Shown piece by piece: positions 37,701 through 48,940 of a stretch of DNA of 64,000 nucleotides (position 1 is the first letter of the stretch; every line of letters starts with the position of its first letter). The notes under the pieces are model-generated. The model did not search any database. It saw only the letters and a program-made list of their open reading frames with translations, and was not told the DNA's origin. Both the position numbers and the translations under genes were made by a program. Source of the stretch: Basidiobolus meristosporus CBS 931.73 (lineage: Eukaryota > Basidiobolomycota > Basidiobolomycetes > Basidiobolales > Basidiobolaceae); the NCBI GenBank assembly GCA_002104905.1, contig MCFE01000324.1, positions 1 through 64,000 of the forward strand, written 5' to 3'.

Positions 37701-39670
37701 CGTCATTATTCTTGTGGGTCTCTTCGGAGACCTCGGGATGAGCCTGCAATACAGGAAGAATTTCAACTGCATCAGACTTGATCTCCTCCGACTTAGCACC
37801 AGTCACCCCAGATGGGAGAGTCTCTTCTGTCGCCGAATGGTGGCTCTCATCCTTCGCCGGCTCCGGAGCCACCTCGGCCTTGACAATCGGCACTGGGGCC
37901 TCTTTCTTGATCTCCAACTCCTGGACGACACTCTTGACGTCCACCTTTTTATCGGGCTCCTCGTGGTGTTGCAGTTTGGTGGCAGGGTTGACGATTGGTA
38001 TGGCCTTGGAGATCTTCTTCTGGGGCACGCTAAAGAACTCCGCATCGGAGTCTAGCGACTTGGGATCCCTATCCTTCTTCTCCGCCTGGCTTGCCGCAGC
38101 GGCGAGGGCCTCAGTGGATGAGGATTTCTTGGAAATGTCCACCACACCACCCGTCTCGGGATTCACAATCTTGATCGCCTTGCTCTGCTTCGGCTGCGGT
38201 GTCACGAACCCACCGGAGCCGGAGGGCATCCGCTGCTGAGGAATCCCACCCGGCATGTGAGGAACCACCCCGTAAGGCATCTGGTACACTGGCCTATAGT
38301 ACGCCTGCTGCGTCGAAGGATCGAACTGCGGGGGGTAGCTAGCATACTGGTACGGGTACTAAAAATACGAGAATCATCAATGTTTGCTTTCGGGGGGAAG
38401 TCTACAAGATACATACATATGGCGCACCCCACGCTTGCACTGGAGTACCCGGAGGGATCGCTACCGACATGGGCGACATGCTTGGGGACAAGGTAACGTG
38501 TGGGATAGGTGGGGTGAGTGGGATTTGGGCCGGGCTGAGGCCTGGCTTTTCTCTACCTCTCTGCTGGGGTGACGTAAACTGGCCGTGAACGGCAGGGCCA
38601 TTGGCGAGGATGGGGGAAGCCATAGTCATAGAGATAGGAGACTGTGGGTATGGCGGCCGGATATGTGTTTGTAGTGGTGAGGGATGAGGCTGATGCATTT
38701 GTAAAGGGGATTGCGGGTGAAAATGATGAGACGGTTGGTGTGCAGGTGGTGCGTGGTGTACAGTTGGGGAGGGGATACTTGGCGGTCTTGGCGAAGGTTG
38801 GGGCGTCCGATGAGTAGGCTGGGCCTCCGGGTATCCATTCGGATGAGCAGTGTGGGGTTTCGACTTGGAGCCATCAGAAGCTGATGGGCCTCTGTAGTTC
38901 GGATTAGTACTGCTTTTCGAATGGTAGCCGCCGTAAGATTTATTGGAGTTATCCTGGAGCCGGTTGTGGAGCTGAGGAGAGTGTGAACCGCCCCTAGAGC
39001 CATTTTGATATCTCGAACTGCCGCCTCCCACCGGCCGAACGGGTGTAGGGGGCCTTGGTGAGGATTTCAGAGGGAAGGACTGGGAAAGTTTTAGTGGTGG
39101 GGAGACATCATCTAAACGACTTTGCCTTTTACTCACCGCGGCCTCTTTAGAGATCACGACTGGGGAAGTTGGATTTTTGCTGAAAGGTGGCTCGGTATTT
39201 AGCGAGCTCTGGCCCAAAGTTCCGAATTGAATCCCAGGCGCTGCAAAAATACCAGGGTAAGATGGTTGAAAAGTGGCCCGTGGGGAAGTGACTTGGTTAC
39301 CTGTGGTGTTCGGGTTGGGCTGAGAGGGAGTGTCGGCCGATTTAGAAAAAGGTTTTTTCCCCCAAGCATTATTACTTGAGGTCAGATGTGAAGGGTTCCG
39401 TGGGCCGGATCTAATAGGTGGATAGCAGTTAAGGAGAGCAAGTGGGACAAGTCAGCAATGGGCTGTTCAAAGCAAGTAAGGATACGAGTAATGTGGTGTC
39501 TTTCCCGAGGTGGAGGGAGCCCCATTTGTGTTTTTGTGTTGTGTGGATGGAATGGTTGATACTGGCTCAGAAGCGGTGGATTTCGATTGAGTGGACGGTT
39601 GCTGTCTAGTGGTTTGGGCATATGAGATAGGCGGTGCACCGTTACTAAAATGATTGGACTTGCGGTTCAT
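34749..39670 (-). CDS. TIF4631: Translation initiation factor eIF4G
   Basis: Four exons in phase (39486..39670, 38417..39410, 34984..38358, 34749..34919), about 1,574 residues. The N-terminal third is low complexity (Ser/Pro/Asn/Gln). A Glu/Ala/Lys-rich region precedes the eIF4E-binding motif YDRSFLL (YxxxxL-phi, near 37230). Gly/Arg/Met-rich repeats (GGFGRGLGPR) follow, then a MIF4G domain (from IVRKVKSLLNKLTLEKFDSI, with YASLCRRMMDKL), and an MA3 domain (HAKIKAMIEEYFSVRDVNE, HVVTEFFFEAFDKK). It scaffolds eIF4E, eIF4A and poly(A)-binding protein. The extreme C-terminus is uncertain: after LAGYLESN either the frame runs on to the stop at 34749 or another short exon is used. The start MNRKSNHFSNG is the first ATG of the open frame compatible with the first splice. 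Confidence 0.93.
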
Positions 39671-40193
39671 AACTAATGATGCTTGAGGACGCAAACCGTT
39701 AAGGTTTAAAGGCTTGAAACAATGGGTAGGCCAGGGTTTGATGGAGTGCACGTTTAGTTGCCAGCAGTCAGGGGGTATATTGAGGTCAGATTCAATTGAA
39801 ATCAATTAAATCCAGAGAAATGCTATCCTGCTATAATGTGAGCTGGATGAAATCCCGATAAATCTTTCAGGAACCCGATAGTTTTATAGGAGTGACGGGA
39901 GCAAGTCATCGCTTGTTGAAATCAACGTTTATTGTCCGCAAATGCACTACTCTGACTACACAAATCAATCACGAATATCAAAACAAATGGCCAATCAAAC
40001 CCATCACCAACACTGTGGAAACAAGGAGAAGAACAGAGGGAACGTTGTTGACAAGAAGTGCAAAGCAAAGCATCGTGTGACGGCCTAGTTGTAAGGTGAC
40101 GCAAGCGCCCAATCACAGTCAGCCATGAGTTTTGTACTTCGATTCATTCATTCATAAATTGGATTATATTTTGATTTGGCTGTATAACCTACT
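39671..40193. other. Intergenic region upstream of eIF4G
   Basis: Promoter and leader of eIF4G on the minus strand and the 3' end of the V-ATPase gene; AT-rich, no gene seen. Confidence 0.6.
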
Positions 40194-42023
40194 CTAGGCC
40201 CAGGCATGAACCATCAGCTTTTGGACTGCAAGCAAAGCCTGATATCTAACATCGGAGCTTTCGTGAGCCATAAGCTCCATGATGCGTTGCTTGGCCCCAA
40301 TGTCCTGTACGACTTTCTTGCCATTCGCGAAGTGCTTGACGTACTGGCCAACATCGTGAGCGCCGACTGCAAGCACCAGTGGATCATTGGATGTGGCGAG
40401 AAGTCGACTTAGACGCCTGCAATCAACGTTAGACAACTCAATAAGCTAAACAGCTCGGCTCATGCGCTTACTTCAATAGCTCATAATCGTTCTCGTTGAG
40501 ACGGCTGCTGTTTTGTGCCCAGAACTGCTCCGATTGATGGGCTGGCGACCATGACAGTTTTCCTGATTCCAGCTCGCTGACATATTCATCAAAAGTGCTG
40601 GAAATTCGATGTTTAGCGACTGCTCTCCAAAGAACAGGCTTATGCGCTTACGTTAGGCTCTGGAAATTCTCCTCCAGCTCTGCTCTGATATATTCCAAGT
40701 CGTCAATAATATCAGGATCTGACCACTTTCTGGTGGCAAGGTTCTTGGTGAAATTCAAGATCTTGTGAACCAGGAGAGCAGCCATATTTTCTTCGGGTGC
40801 CTTCTCTAACAGATTCTGTCAAGTGTCTGTTAGCGCATGGTCGGAAAGAAAGAGGCAGCATGAGCTTACTCTATAAGTGGCAAAGACAACTCGGATCACC
40901 TTCTCCTTGACAGAGGCTTTGGCCACATTGAGGAAGGCAGGAATGACGTCATATTTCCTTTGGAGAGGACGTCAGTTGTATATTCGACTGCTTAACATCA
41001 TCACACTTACGCATTGACCTCCTCAGCAATATGCTTCTCGAAGGTTAGAAGCCAGAAGCAGAAGATGATCTGGTATTGCATTTGAGAGTTACTGCCGCTT
41101 CGTTCAAGCAAATCTGCCAATCTATTGGCAATGCTTAGCTGCCGCACTGGATTAGGAAGCCGAGGATTACACTTACGAAGAGACCCCGTTACGGGTTTCA
41201 TAGAATTGAACCCTGTAGTTGGAAACACGCAAGAGTGACTCTAGATTCTGCACGGCAATATCGGCTACGTTGGCGTTTTTGCTTTGAAGTTGAGCGGCGA
41301 TCCATTGGAAAAAGTCCTTGAGGTCAACCCCAGCAGGCTTCTTCGCAGTACTTCAGAGTTGGAGCACGGTTAGCGCATTTCTGCATAGGGATGATTCTGC
41401 TACTTACGAAAGGAGCGTTGTCAAAATTTTACTTGATTTTAGAGCAAGAAAATCATCATCCTTAGTGAGGCATCTAGAGAAATATTCCATTGTCACTATA
41501 TAGATTTCCTGTTGCACTACATCTGCACTTACTTTAGCAACGGGGCATAAGGCAGCTTTGCATTCCCAACTGAGGTCTCATGGAAAAAGGCTGCATTGGT
41601 GTCTTTACCTTCCAGAATATCATCCATGAGTACCAACAGCCGTTGAAGGGTATCTGTGCGAGTGAGTTTATCGGTGAGATTGACCAAAGCTTGGGCCAAC
41701 ACTGCCCCTTCCTCCTTGTAAACATTCAGTTGTGTCAGTGGCTCATACACAAACCATTTTCGAGCAGTTATTCCCTGTACCTGAGAAACCTCTTGAAGCT
41801 TTACACCAGACTTATCATAGATACTCAGTATACGTAGTTCTTCCTCGCTGATGAGTCCGAGCCCGCGGCATTCCTACAGGTGAGCAGTCAGTGAGGTGGG
41901 ATAGTTGACTATTTATTGCTAAGAGCAACTTGCCTCCCACAAGACTGGCTTTTGGCGGGCAGCAGAGGTGAGCTCCTCTAAATGAGGGTTTGAGACTAGT
42001 GAAGTAGGGAATATCTCGGCCAT
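40194..42023 (-). CDS. VMA13: V-type proton ATPase subunit H
   Basis: A multi-exon gene (about nine short introns) from MAEIFPTSLVSNPHLEELT at 42023 to HAWA at 40194. The N-terminal part includes RPVLWEE-like KPVLWEECRGLGLIS and TARKWFVYEPLTQLNVYKEEG. The C-terminal domain is diagnostic: SRLLATSNDPLVLAVGAHDVGQYVKH, KVVQDIGAKQRIMELM and SSDVRYQALLAVQKLMVHAW, matching the Vma13 C-terminal fold. Subunit H is needed for ATP-driven proton pumping and silences free V1. Exon joints were checked by reading through but not all were tallied. Confidence 0.94.
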
Positions 42024-42561
42024 AGCTAGGAAAAAGAGTTCAGTTTAATGGAGGTACCAAGCGTTTATGAGGAACGCCTTAATGTGAAGACAGCTGAGAC
42101 TGGGAAATCCCACCCTGTCGATTTAAACTTGTCAAGCCTGGAACTTCAATGGATACTCCTCGGATTTCAACAGAAATCGCCCATTTTAGATTTGTATCTC
42201 ACCGTAATTATCCACTCCATTATGGCAACCAATGAGCAGTTGTCCTTGAAAGTTTATTTCACAGGTTTGAAGGTGGCGTTTCAATCTTTCTTAAACTAAT
42301 GTACCAATCAGACCTACATAAATTAATTGCAGAATTTCTGCTGACGGGGGTATTGATCTTTACCACAGTGCTACTATATTGGGAAGAGGTAACAGCTGTA
42401 TTCACAAATGTTACTGATCAACGAGTTTATTCGAAAGCTGTTGTTTAGACAGTCTAGTCTGAATGGGTTGAATTGGCTGGATTTGGGGCAAAACGGCTTG
42501 TTCAAAGGTGTGACCTGCAGCACCATACGAACAGAGCATTCGCCAACACGGAACGCTTCGT
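42024..42561. other. Intergenic region between flippase and V-ATPase H
   Basis: An 83-codon plus-strand frame (42048..42299) lies in what should be the VMA13 promoter. It shows no motif and I do not call it a gene. Confidence 0.5.
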
Positions 42562-45500
42562 CTACCCAGATGGCTTCCGCCGAGTCGTATCATAGGCACG
42601 AATCAGACTCGCCTGGCCGGTTTCTGTTTGAGAGAAAGCATATCCGCGGCTCATCTTCATTCTCTGGATGATTCGAACTTTGCGTACCACCTTGCGGAAC
42701 CTTTCCATACGTGGTCGATAGTCAGGAACGTTGAATTTCTGGATCTCTTGAACATGGTGATATGGCTTAGCAAAGTACATGCGTTTTACACTACCGTCGG
42801 TATATGTGGTTAGTTTGGGGTGGTTTACGGACATGTAGAAGTGCCTTACTATTTCCAGATGTAGTCGCGCAGAATGCAGATGACGGGAACTAAGACTATA
42901 GAGAACCAGAATATGGGGTTACCATACAGTACCGGCAATAACCCATCATATTCCTCTGCTATTCCAAGGGATGAAGCAGCTGTTGCATATATGGGAAAGA
43001 AGATTAGCCATATAATAAACGATCCCGGAATCGCTAACCAGGTGTATTTAGTCCATAGGCTTGATGGTGGTGTTAGGTAGATACGTTTAAGGTTATGTAA
43101 ACATAAACACATACTTGGTGATGAGTGCTGCTTTCAAAAGCACGGTCAGTAGAACCGCGGTATAAAGCGTGGTTCCGAAAACCCACTGGCCTCCAATCTC
43201 ACCATTCTTGAGGATTGTGTCGTTCCAAAAGATTCCCATGGTGAGGAAGTATAAGAGTAACGAATGATAAAACGCATTCATTGTCCAGCACCAGAAGGTT
43301 CTCACGTTGAACTAGATAACAAACGATCAGCAATCTTCGGTCCATGAGTCTCCCGTGGCAGCTTTCTACTCACGAATTCTTTGCTTTGTCCAAGTTTGTA
43401 CATCTCGGGGTAGCGGTCAAGCATTCTTGCACAAACAAATTGATCGAATATGCCAATCACCATGGGCGGCATTACTGTAAACAGTACATTGTACAAGGTG
43501 ATGGTCCAAGATTCGTAAGCGCTCTAATTCCAAAGAAGTAGAGTTAGAAAGAAAGATCGAGATCAGCAGCATTATATCCGAGTGGCTCTTACTTGGCCGG
43601 AAAACCCATTGAAAAATGCAAACTAGACAATGAGTTAGATCGGTTTGGGTGCATTTTGCTTGGCACAACTTACCCAAAACTGTGTCATATACAACGTGAT
43701 ATTCTTGTAGAACGAGTACAGGATCAGCTTGCTTAGCCTTTGATAACTCCAAGCGCCGTGTACAAGTAGTAGCTTGGTAAGATAGCGGAATTGGCTTATT
43801 GCAAAATCGGCACTACGAGCTGCCTGCAACCCCTCTAGACCATTGATGCCGACGCCAATATGTGCAGCCTGTATCATACTTACGTCGTTGGCACCATCAC
43901 CAATAGCCAAAAGAATTGACTTCAGATGCTTTTTCACTAATTTAACAACTAACGCCTTTTGCAGCGGAGAAACGCGACAACAAATCACTGCTTTACATCT
44001 GGTAGCGAGCTCCAGAAATTGGACTTCCAAGTCCTCGCCTAGTGCGTAAGTCAGTGCCGCTCCATTGATAACTAAGGCTAGCGGCTCACTCTCAAGAGTG
44101 CACTTTTTGGCACTCTGAATAGCATAAAGTCTCTCCGTCAGCTCTTTTTCAAAATCAACATGAGATTCTTGATCAAAGACCAGCAACCTCATATCTTCGG
44201 TCAACAACTTGCAACTGTAGCCGATATTGATGGCCGTCTCTTGCCTATCACCAGTTAAGATCCATATTTTGATTCCTGCCTGTTACAAAGCGGTCAGCAA
44301 TATACCAGGAACATTCAAGAACCTCGCCGTCAACGAACCTGCGCAAGAGTATGAATGGTAGTGGGCACACCATCCTGTAGTTTATCTTCGATTGCGGTGG
44401 CTCCCAGTAGAAATAGATCTTTCTCGATTATCTCCGCCGCCTTGTCGAGTTCCTCCTGGCGATTTACCAGTGTGGTGGCCGCATTCTCATAGATTAACGA
44501 CCAAGATTGATACTCCTCTTCCGGTATTTCTCTCATAGAGATGCATAGCGTGCGCAATCCCTCGGTAGCATATTCCTGCTCATCACGTGTGAGAAATGGT
44601 CTCATTCTGCTTGATTACAAAACCTACCTCCAGGTGAGCCACGGTACTTGCTAGAAATGGATTTTGAGGCGCCAGCCTTTCCAAAATTACCGTATCTGCC
44701 CCCTTGCAGTATAACTTGATTTTGCCATCAGGTCCTCGGACTATGGCAGACATCCGTTTTCTGGTGCTATTGAATTCGCAAATATTCAGAATCTCAAACT
44801 CCTTGTCTTCTCCACGGATGTTAATAGTTACAGATTTAGGCCGGCGCGTCTATTTGAAACTGTAAGTACGGCGTCAGTTTTTGGTAGCTCAACTTCCTAC
44901 CGTAAAGACGTAGCCTAATAATGAGGCGCCTTTGACTAATGCACCTTCATCGGGAGAAGCAGCCTGATACGTAATATCTGATAACCCAAAGCATTAGCAG
45001 TTGTTGTTTCTGTTCGCTATTTTCATCTTATGTGTTACCATCAGGGTCACTCTCACTACGTTCAGGGATCACTGTGTGGCAAGTGGATAACAAGGTCAGA
45101 AACTCCTGGATGACTACGGAGGTAGAATGCGAGTGGACATTCGAATGGATTCTATCAAAGTCATGTTGGCCGGCTGGTAGAGATCCCTCCACTGATTGAG
45201 TATGCTTAATAGGGTCAACTTTGTCGGTATATCCGATCCCTCCTATCGAGCATTGACGAAATTCCATTTCATTGCACGTTAGCGTCCCAGTCTTGTCTGA
45301 GAAAATGTATTCAATCTGTCGTAGCTCAGTGTAAGTCACAAGCTAAGCATCGGATTTGGTTTGATAATACCTGGCCAAGCTCCTCGACTAAGGAGCTAGT
45401 TCTAGCAAGAGCAGGCGTATCCGTTTTCTCCGAGTACATGTCCAAGTCAGAATTGATAAGCGCGGCCTGCTGATATTTGACGACCTCCATGGTAACAATC

Positions 45501-47037
45501 AAACTGAGTATCCCAGAGTTAAAGGCAGAAATGAAGAAGAAGAATATTAGCGGGACTGTACCTGATAGGGATTAGATTGTTAAAAAGGATTAAAAACGTG
45601 AGGATATTCATTCCGAACTCTGCCCATTTGTCAGTGGTATTTAGATATAAATAGTCCGTAGTGTCCGAGTAATATATCTATAAAACACTTATACTGTTAG
45701 GGCCTGCTCTTGATGGAAAGCACCACGAATACCATAGCTTACACGGCGAATCAGCGATCCAAGAGAACAAGCAACACTCAAGACAATGAGTATTCCGAAC
45801 AGAAAGAGGATTTGTTGGTTGGTCATTTTCTCCACACTGGTTCTTTTGATTGGAGTAGCACTGTTCAGGGAATATACATCAATAAGATCAGCTGTACAAG
45901 CACTCGTGCCAAACCGAGGAATTTACCTGGCGTTCCTCATCAACTTGGACTCATGACCTGTGAATACAACAACACCATAGATCCATTTCGTATTGCGTAG
46001 TTGCGCACCCTATTTGGAACCATTCAGCACCTTGGAGATCATTCATAGTCAAACTATGCCGAGCACTTACCCTCAACAAAACCTGATCAGGGTTGAGAGG
46101 AAAGGCTTTTTCGACCTTGTCTACAATGGTGAATAGAGTGCCATCGAAGGTATATAAGCTACTGTTGGGTAATTCAGATTTGATGTATCCTGGAATCGAA
46201 TCGGTCACTTCACCATTTGTAAACTGTGAGTGTCTAAAGTGGAAATTACCTTGCAGCTCGCAAATCTCATCTGGGGAAGTTAGATTGCTGGTAACTTGCA
46301 GGCCCTGCTTGATCTTCAAATTGGTTTCACTGTAGATAGTTGAGGTCAGTAATATGTTGACAATGTGGTGAGGGAAAGCGGTCGTACCCATCGAGATTAC
46401 TAGTTTCAATGTAGCATAATGCCTCTGGCTCACTACTACTCAATAATACTATATCAGCTGGAAAGAACTCCTTATCAGCGATACGGACTATATCTCCAAC
46501 TACAACATCCTTCCATCTTCTATCCTCGAAGCTCTTTCCAGCCAAGACCTTGCAGTGACTATTGTTCGCCTCAGCATCCGACTGGTGTCGCTTCTGCATT
46601 CGTGAAACCCTGCCATTAATTCAAGGCAACTTTTGAAGTGAAGCGAATGGAGATACCGAAAACTTACATAGTCCTCGAATATCTCTTTGAAGGAGGTTGC
46701 AACTAAAACCACAATTAAAGGCACAAGAGTCGAGAATCTTGAGGTTGGTGAGATGTCCTTGATTTGCTGTATTGTGGTGAATGTGAGTGCAACCTTTGAT
46801 GGAAAACTGCTTTTCAAAGCAGTAGTAGCAACTACCTACCTGAATGCAGGATATAAACAGGAAGAAAATGTTCGCATACTTTGAGAATTGCTCGTACAAA
46901 AACTTGGGCAAGAAGGATACAAAATTGTATTTTGCCGTAGATATGCTATTGTGAATATATTTGAATTGGCTGTTTCGTAAAGAGGAATTGAGATATACAA
47001 GGCGAAAGTCCGTATTTTGCGAATGTGTTGTGGTCAT
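42562..47037 (-). CDS. P4-type ATPase phospholipid flippase, Drs2-like
   Basis: Multi-exon. The start [12 protein letters not shown] at 47037 leads to [20 protein letters not shown], then [16 protein letters not shown], the actuator region, and [13 protein letters not shown] across an intron. The phosphorylation site [13 protein letters not shown] is near 45265..45305 and the P-domain [18 protein letters not shown] near 43860..43915. After the membrane helices the C-terminal tail reads [12 protein letters not shown] and IRAYDTT, matching the regulatory tail of Drs2-type flippases of the trans-Golgi. Family members move phosphatidylserine to the cytosolic leaflet with a Cdc50 partner. The short N-terminus (few residues before the first helix) is unlike yeast Drs2. 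A probable 5'-UTR intron precedes the start. Confidence 0.94.
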
Positions 47038-47057
47038 TTCTGAAGCGTCACAAAGAC

Positions 47058-47128
47058 CTAAGCGAATAGTGGAATATAAATCACTCCTGCAAACTCGATA
47101 GTGCGAAATAGAACAGTGAAACACATAC
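47058..47128 (-). promoter_or_regulatory. Probable 5'-UTR intron of the flippase gene, creating a short upstream ORF
   Basis: On the minus strand the donor GCATG|GTATGT (47128) and acceptor CGCTTAG|GTCTTTG (47058) give a 71-nt intron. Splicing would join an upstream ATG to eight codons ending in TGA, which overlaps the flippase ATG as ATGA. Confidence 0.45.
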
Positions 47129-47131
47129 CAT

Positions 47132-48017
47132 GCAAACAAGGTAGCTGTAGTCAACGGTCAGAATTTCAACGGAGAGAGAGGGGGTAAAGATAGACCTACT
47201 TGAGGAGAGTGGTGGCTTGTTAATGGGCACTGAAAAGGATCTCGATAGGAGTCGCTAGTTAGCGCTGTGCAACAAACTAGCTAGCAAAGGCTATATGCGC
47301 GGATTAATGAAGTGTATGAAAAGAACAGTCGTGGACAGATGAAACTGATATCGGAGGACCCTCAATAGGATTTGAAGTTCATCCATCGGTGGCTGTGACA
47401 ATGCCCACCACATCACACTCGCCCAGGATTCAGTGGAGGAATGCAATAAAGTAGATTTTGTGATAAATCGTCTTACCAATTAAGGCTACACTAATAGAAG
47501 GCTACACTCAAGGAGAATACGCCAATGAGAACGACTAGAAAGCCAAAACTAGATTCAAATAAGGAACCACCAAAATAGGACATATCAAAATCTCTTTATT
47601 CCGGGCGGAGCGCTTAGCCCAACTGGGAATATGCAACCACGGCGATTCATTGAATACGTAGCGCGTCCTAAGCACAATTCATTTTCGTACATGAACCGTT
47701 GCAGCGCATACGCAACGTAGCCCTCAATGCATGGAATGGAATGGAATGGACAACGAGCATCATCATTACAAAGTAGAATGGATGCAACGCCAATGAGTAC
47801 CAGCATGACAAAGTAGAATGGATGCAACGTCAATGAATATCAGCATTACAAATTACGCTCAGCATTATCGCCCAAACAAGCAAATCCATAGGTACATTGA
47901 AAATACGACACCAAAAAGGTTCGCCAATGTGCAAACCCGACCATGTGCATTGCTGGTCAATCTAACCTCCTTGAACTTGAATCCAATGAATCCTCGAAAT
48001 CCCCCCGATAATTAACG
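47132..48017. other. Repeat-bearing intergenic region between flippase and ODC
   Basis: The divergent intergenic region is about 1.9 kb. This part holds two GAAGGCTACACT-like copies near 47485..47505, a GGAAT tandem at about 47727..47745, and the 40-bp tandem listed separately. No convincing gene. Confidence 0.6.
47771..47850 (+). repeat. 40-bp tandem repeat
   Basis: Two adjacent 40-bp units beginning AAGTAGAATGGATGCAACG (47771..47810 and 47811..47850) differ at five positions. A partial third copy of the unit's end precedes them. Confidence 0.9.
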
Positions 48018-48130
48018 TAAAGTGGGACCAAATAAGAGAAAACTAGCGGGAAGTAAGACAAAGCATCGAGAAGTGGGACAGGTGAAGTAGGACAGACTAT
48101 GAATAGATCATGATGGTGAGAAGTAGGACA
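48018..48130 (+). promoter_or_regulatory. Cluster of five AAGTRRGACA motifs upstream of ODC
   Basis: AAGTGGGACC, AAGTAAGACA, AAGTGGGACA, AAGTAGGACA and AAGTAGGACA occur within 113 bp (near 48020, 48051, 48071, 48085 and 48121), all in the same orientation with irregular spacing. They lie 0.8-0.9 kb upstream of the ornithine decarboxylase ATG. Their meaning is unknown; they may be transcription-factor sites or a decayed minisatellite. Confidence 0.5.
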
Positions 48131-48466
48131 CTGAGACACCAAGGGTATTAACTTCAAACCCAAGCTTAACAAATTCACCGCAATCAACGATCATTGGATC
48201 ACCAAGCCAGGCAACCCCATGGGCAATACCAATGACATGATCATTAGTGTTATGTGGTCATCCCACCTATCATCAACCACCCTCCTTGCCTGGACCCCAA
48301 CCAACATCGGGAATAGCTACGACTTATTCCTGGTACCTCGCTTCTGCGTTGGAAACCATCGAAATTTTTTCGTTCGTAAATATCCTTCCAAAAATATCCA
48401 CCATATATGGAGCCCTTGCCTTATTGATGGTGGTGATTGGTAAAAAAACGAACCCGGGTTTTCTCT

Positions 48467-48940
48467 CATAAAAGGCGCGAATGCGCAGCCTTGGAAAAAC
48501 TCATACTGCTTAGTACTTGTCCTTCAAGCCTTACAGTTGTCAGGATTACGATCAGCGCTCGCTCGTAGAGTACATCTCTCTAGGTTTCCCGTAATAGTCT
48601 GCTCAGTGAATTGCTTTTCTAAAGCGATCTTAATATCTTCGGCTTTTCAACCCTCCCGTTAGTTGAGAAGTTATTTACCTGGTTTCCCTCGTGGTCTGAA
48701 CTTTTGTTCCTGCACTTTTCCCGTACCTGGAGAAGTGCTTTTATCATCGCGACCATTCTCGCAAATTTGTCAGTGACAGCAGTTAAGGATTTCCCTGAGC
48801 CACCTCCTTGGTTGCCTTGCTCTCTCGGCCTTGCCTGACATCGTTTAACTCGATTCCACCAGTAGCTCCTTTTCTGCTGATCACTGTTTGTGAAAAGTAC
48901 CTGACGTTTGAGCTCTCTTTGATTAACGAAACCCGATAAA
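48467..48940 (+). promoter_or_regulatory. ODC promoter element and long ATG-free leader
   Basis: CATAAAAG (48467..48474) is a TATA-like element. From 48484 to the ODC start codon at 48941 there is not a single ATG in any frame over 457 nt, while pyrimidine-rich stretches are frequent. This is what a long 5' UTR under selection against upstream starts would look like; the true transcription start is unknown. Confidence 0.5.

Noticed and set aside
42048-42299. 83-codon frame upstream of VMA13
   Set aside because: No motif; it occupies the expected promoter of the minus-strand gene.
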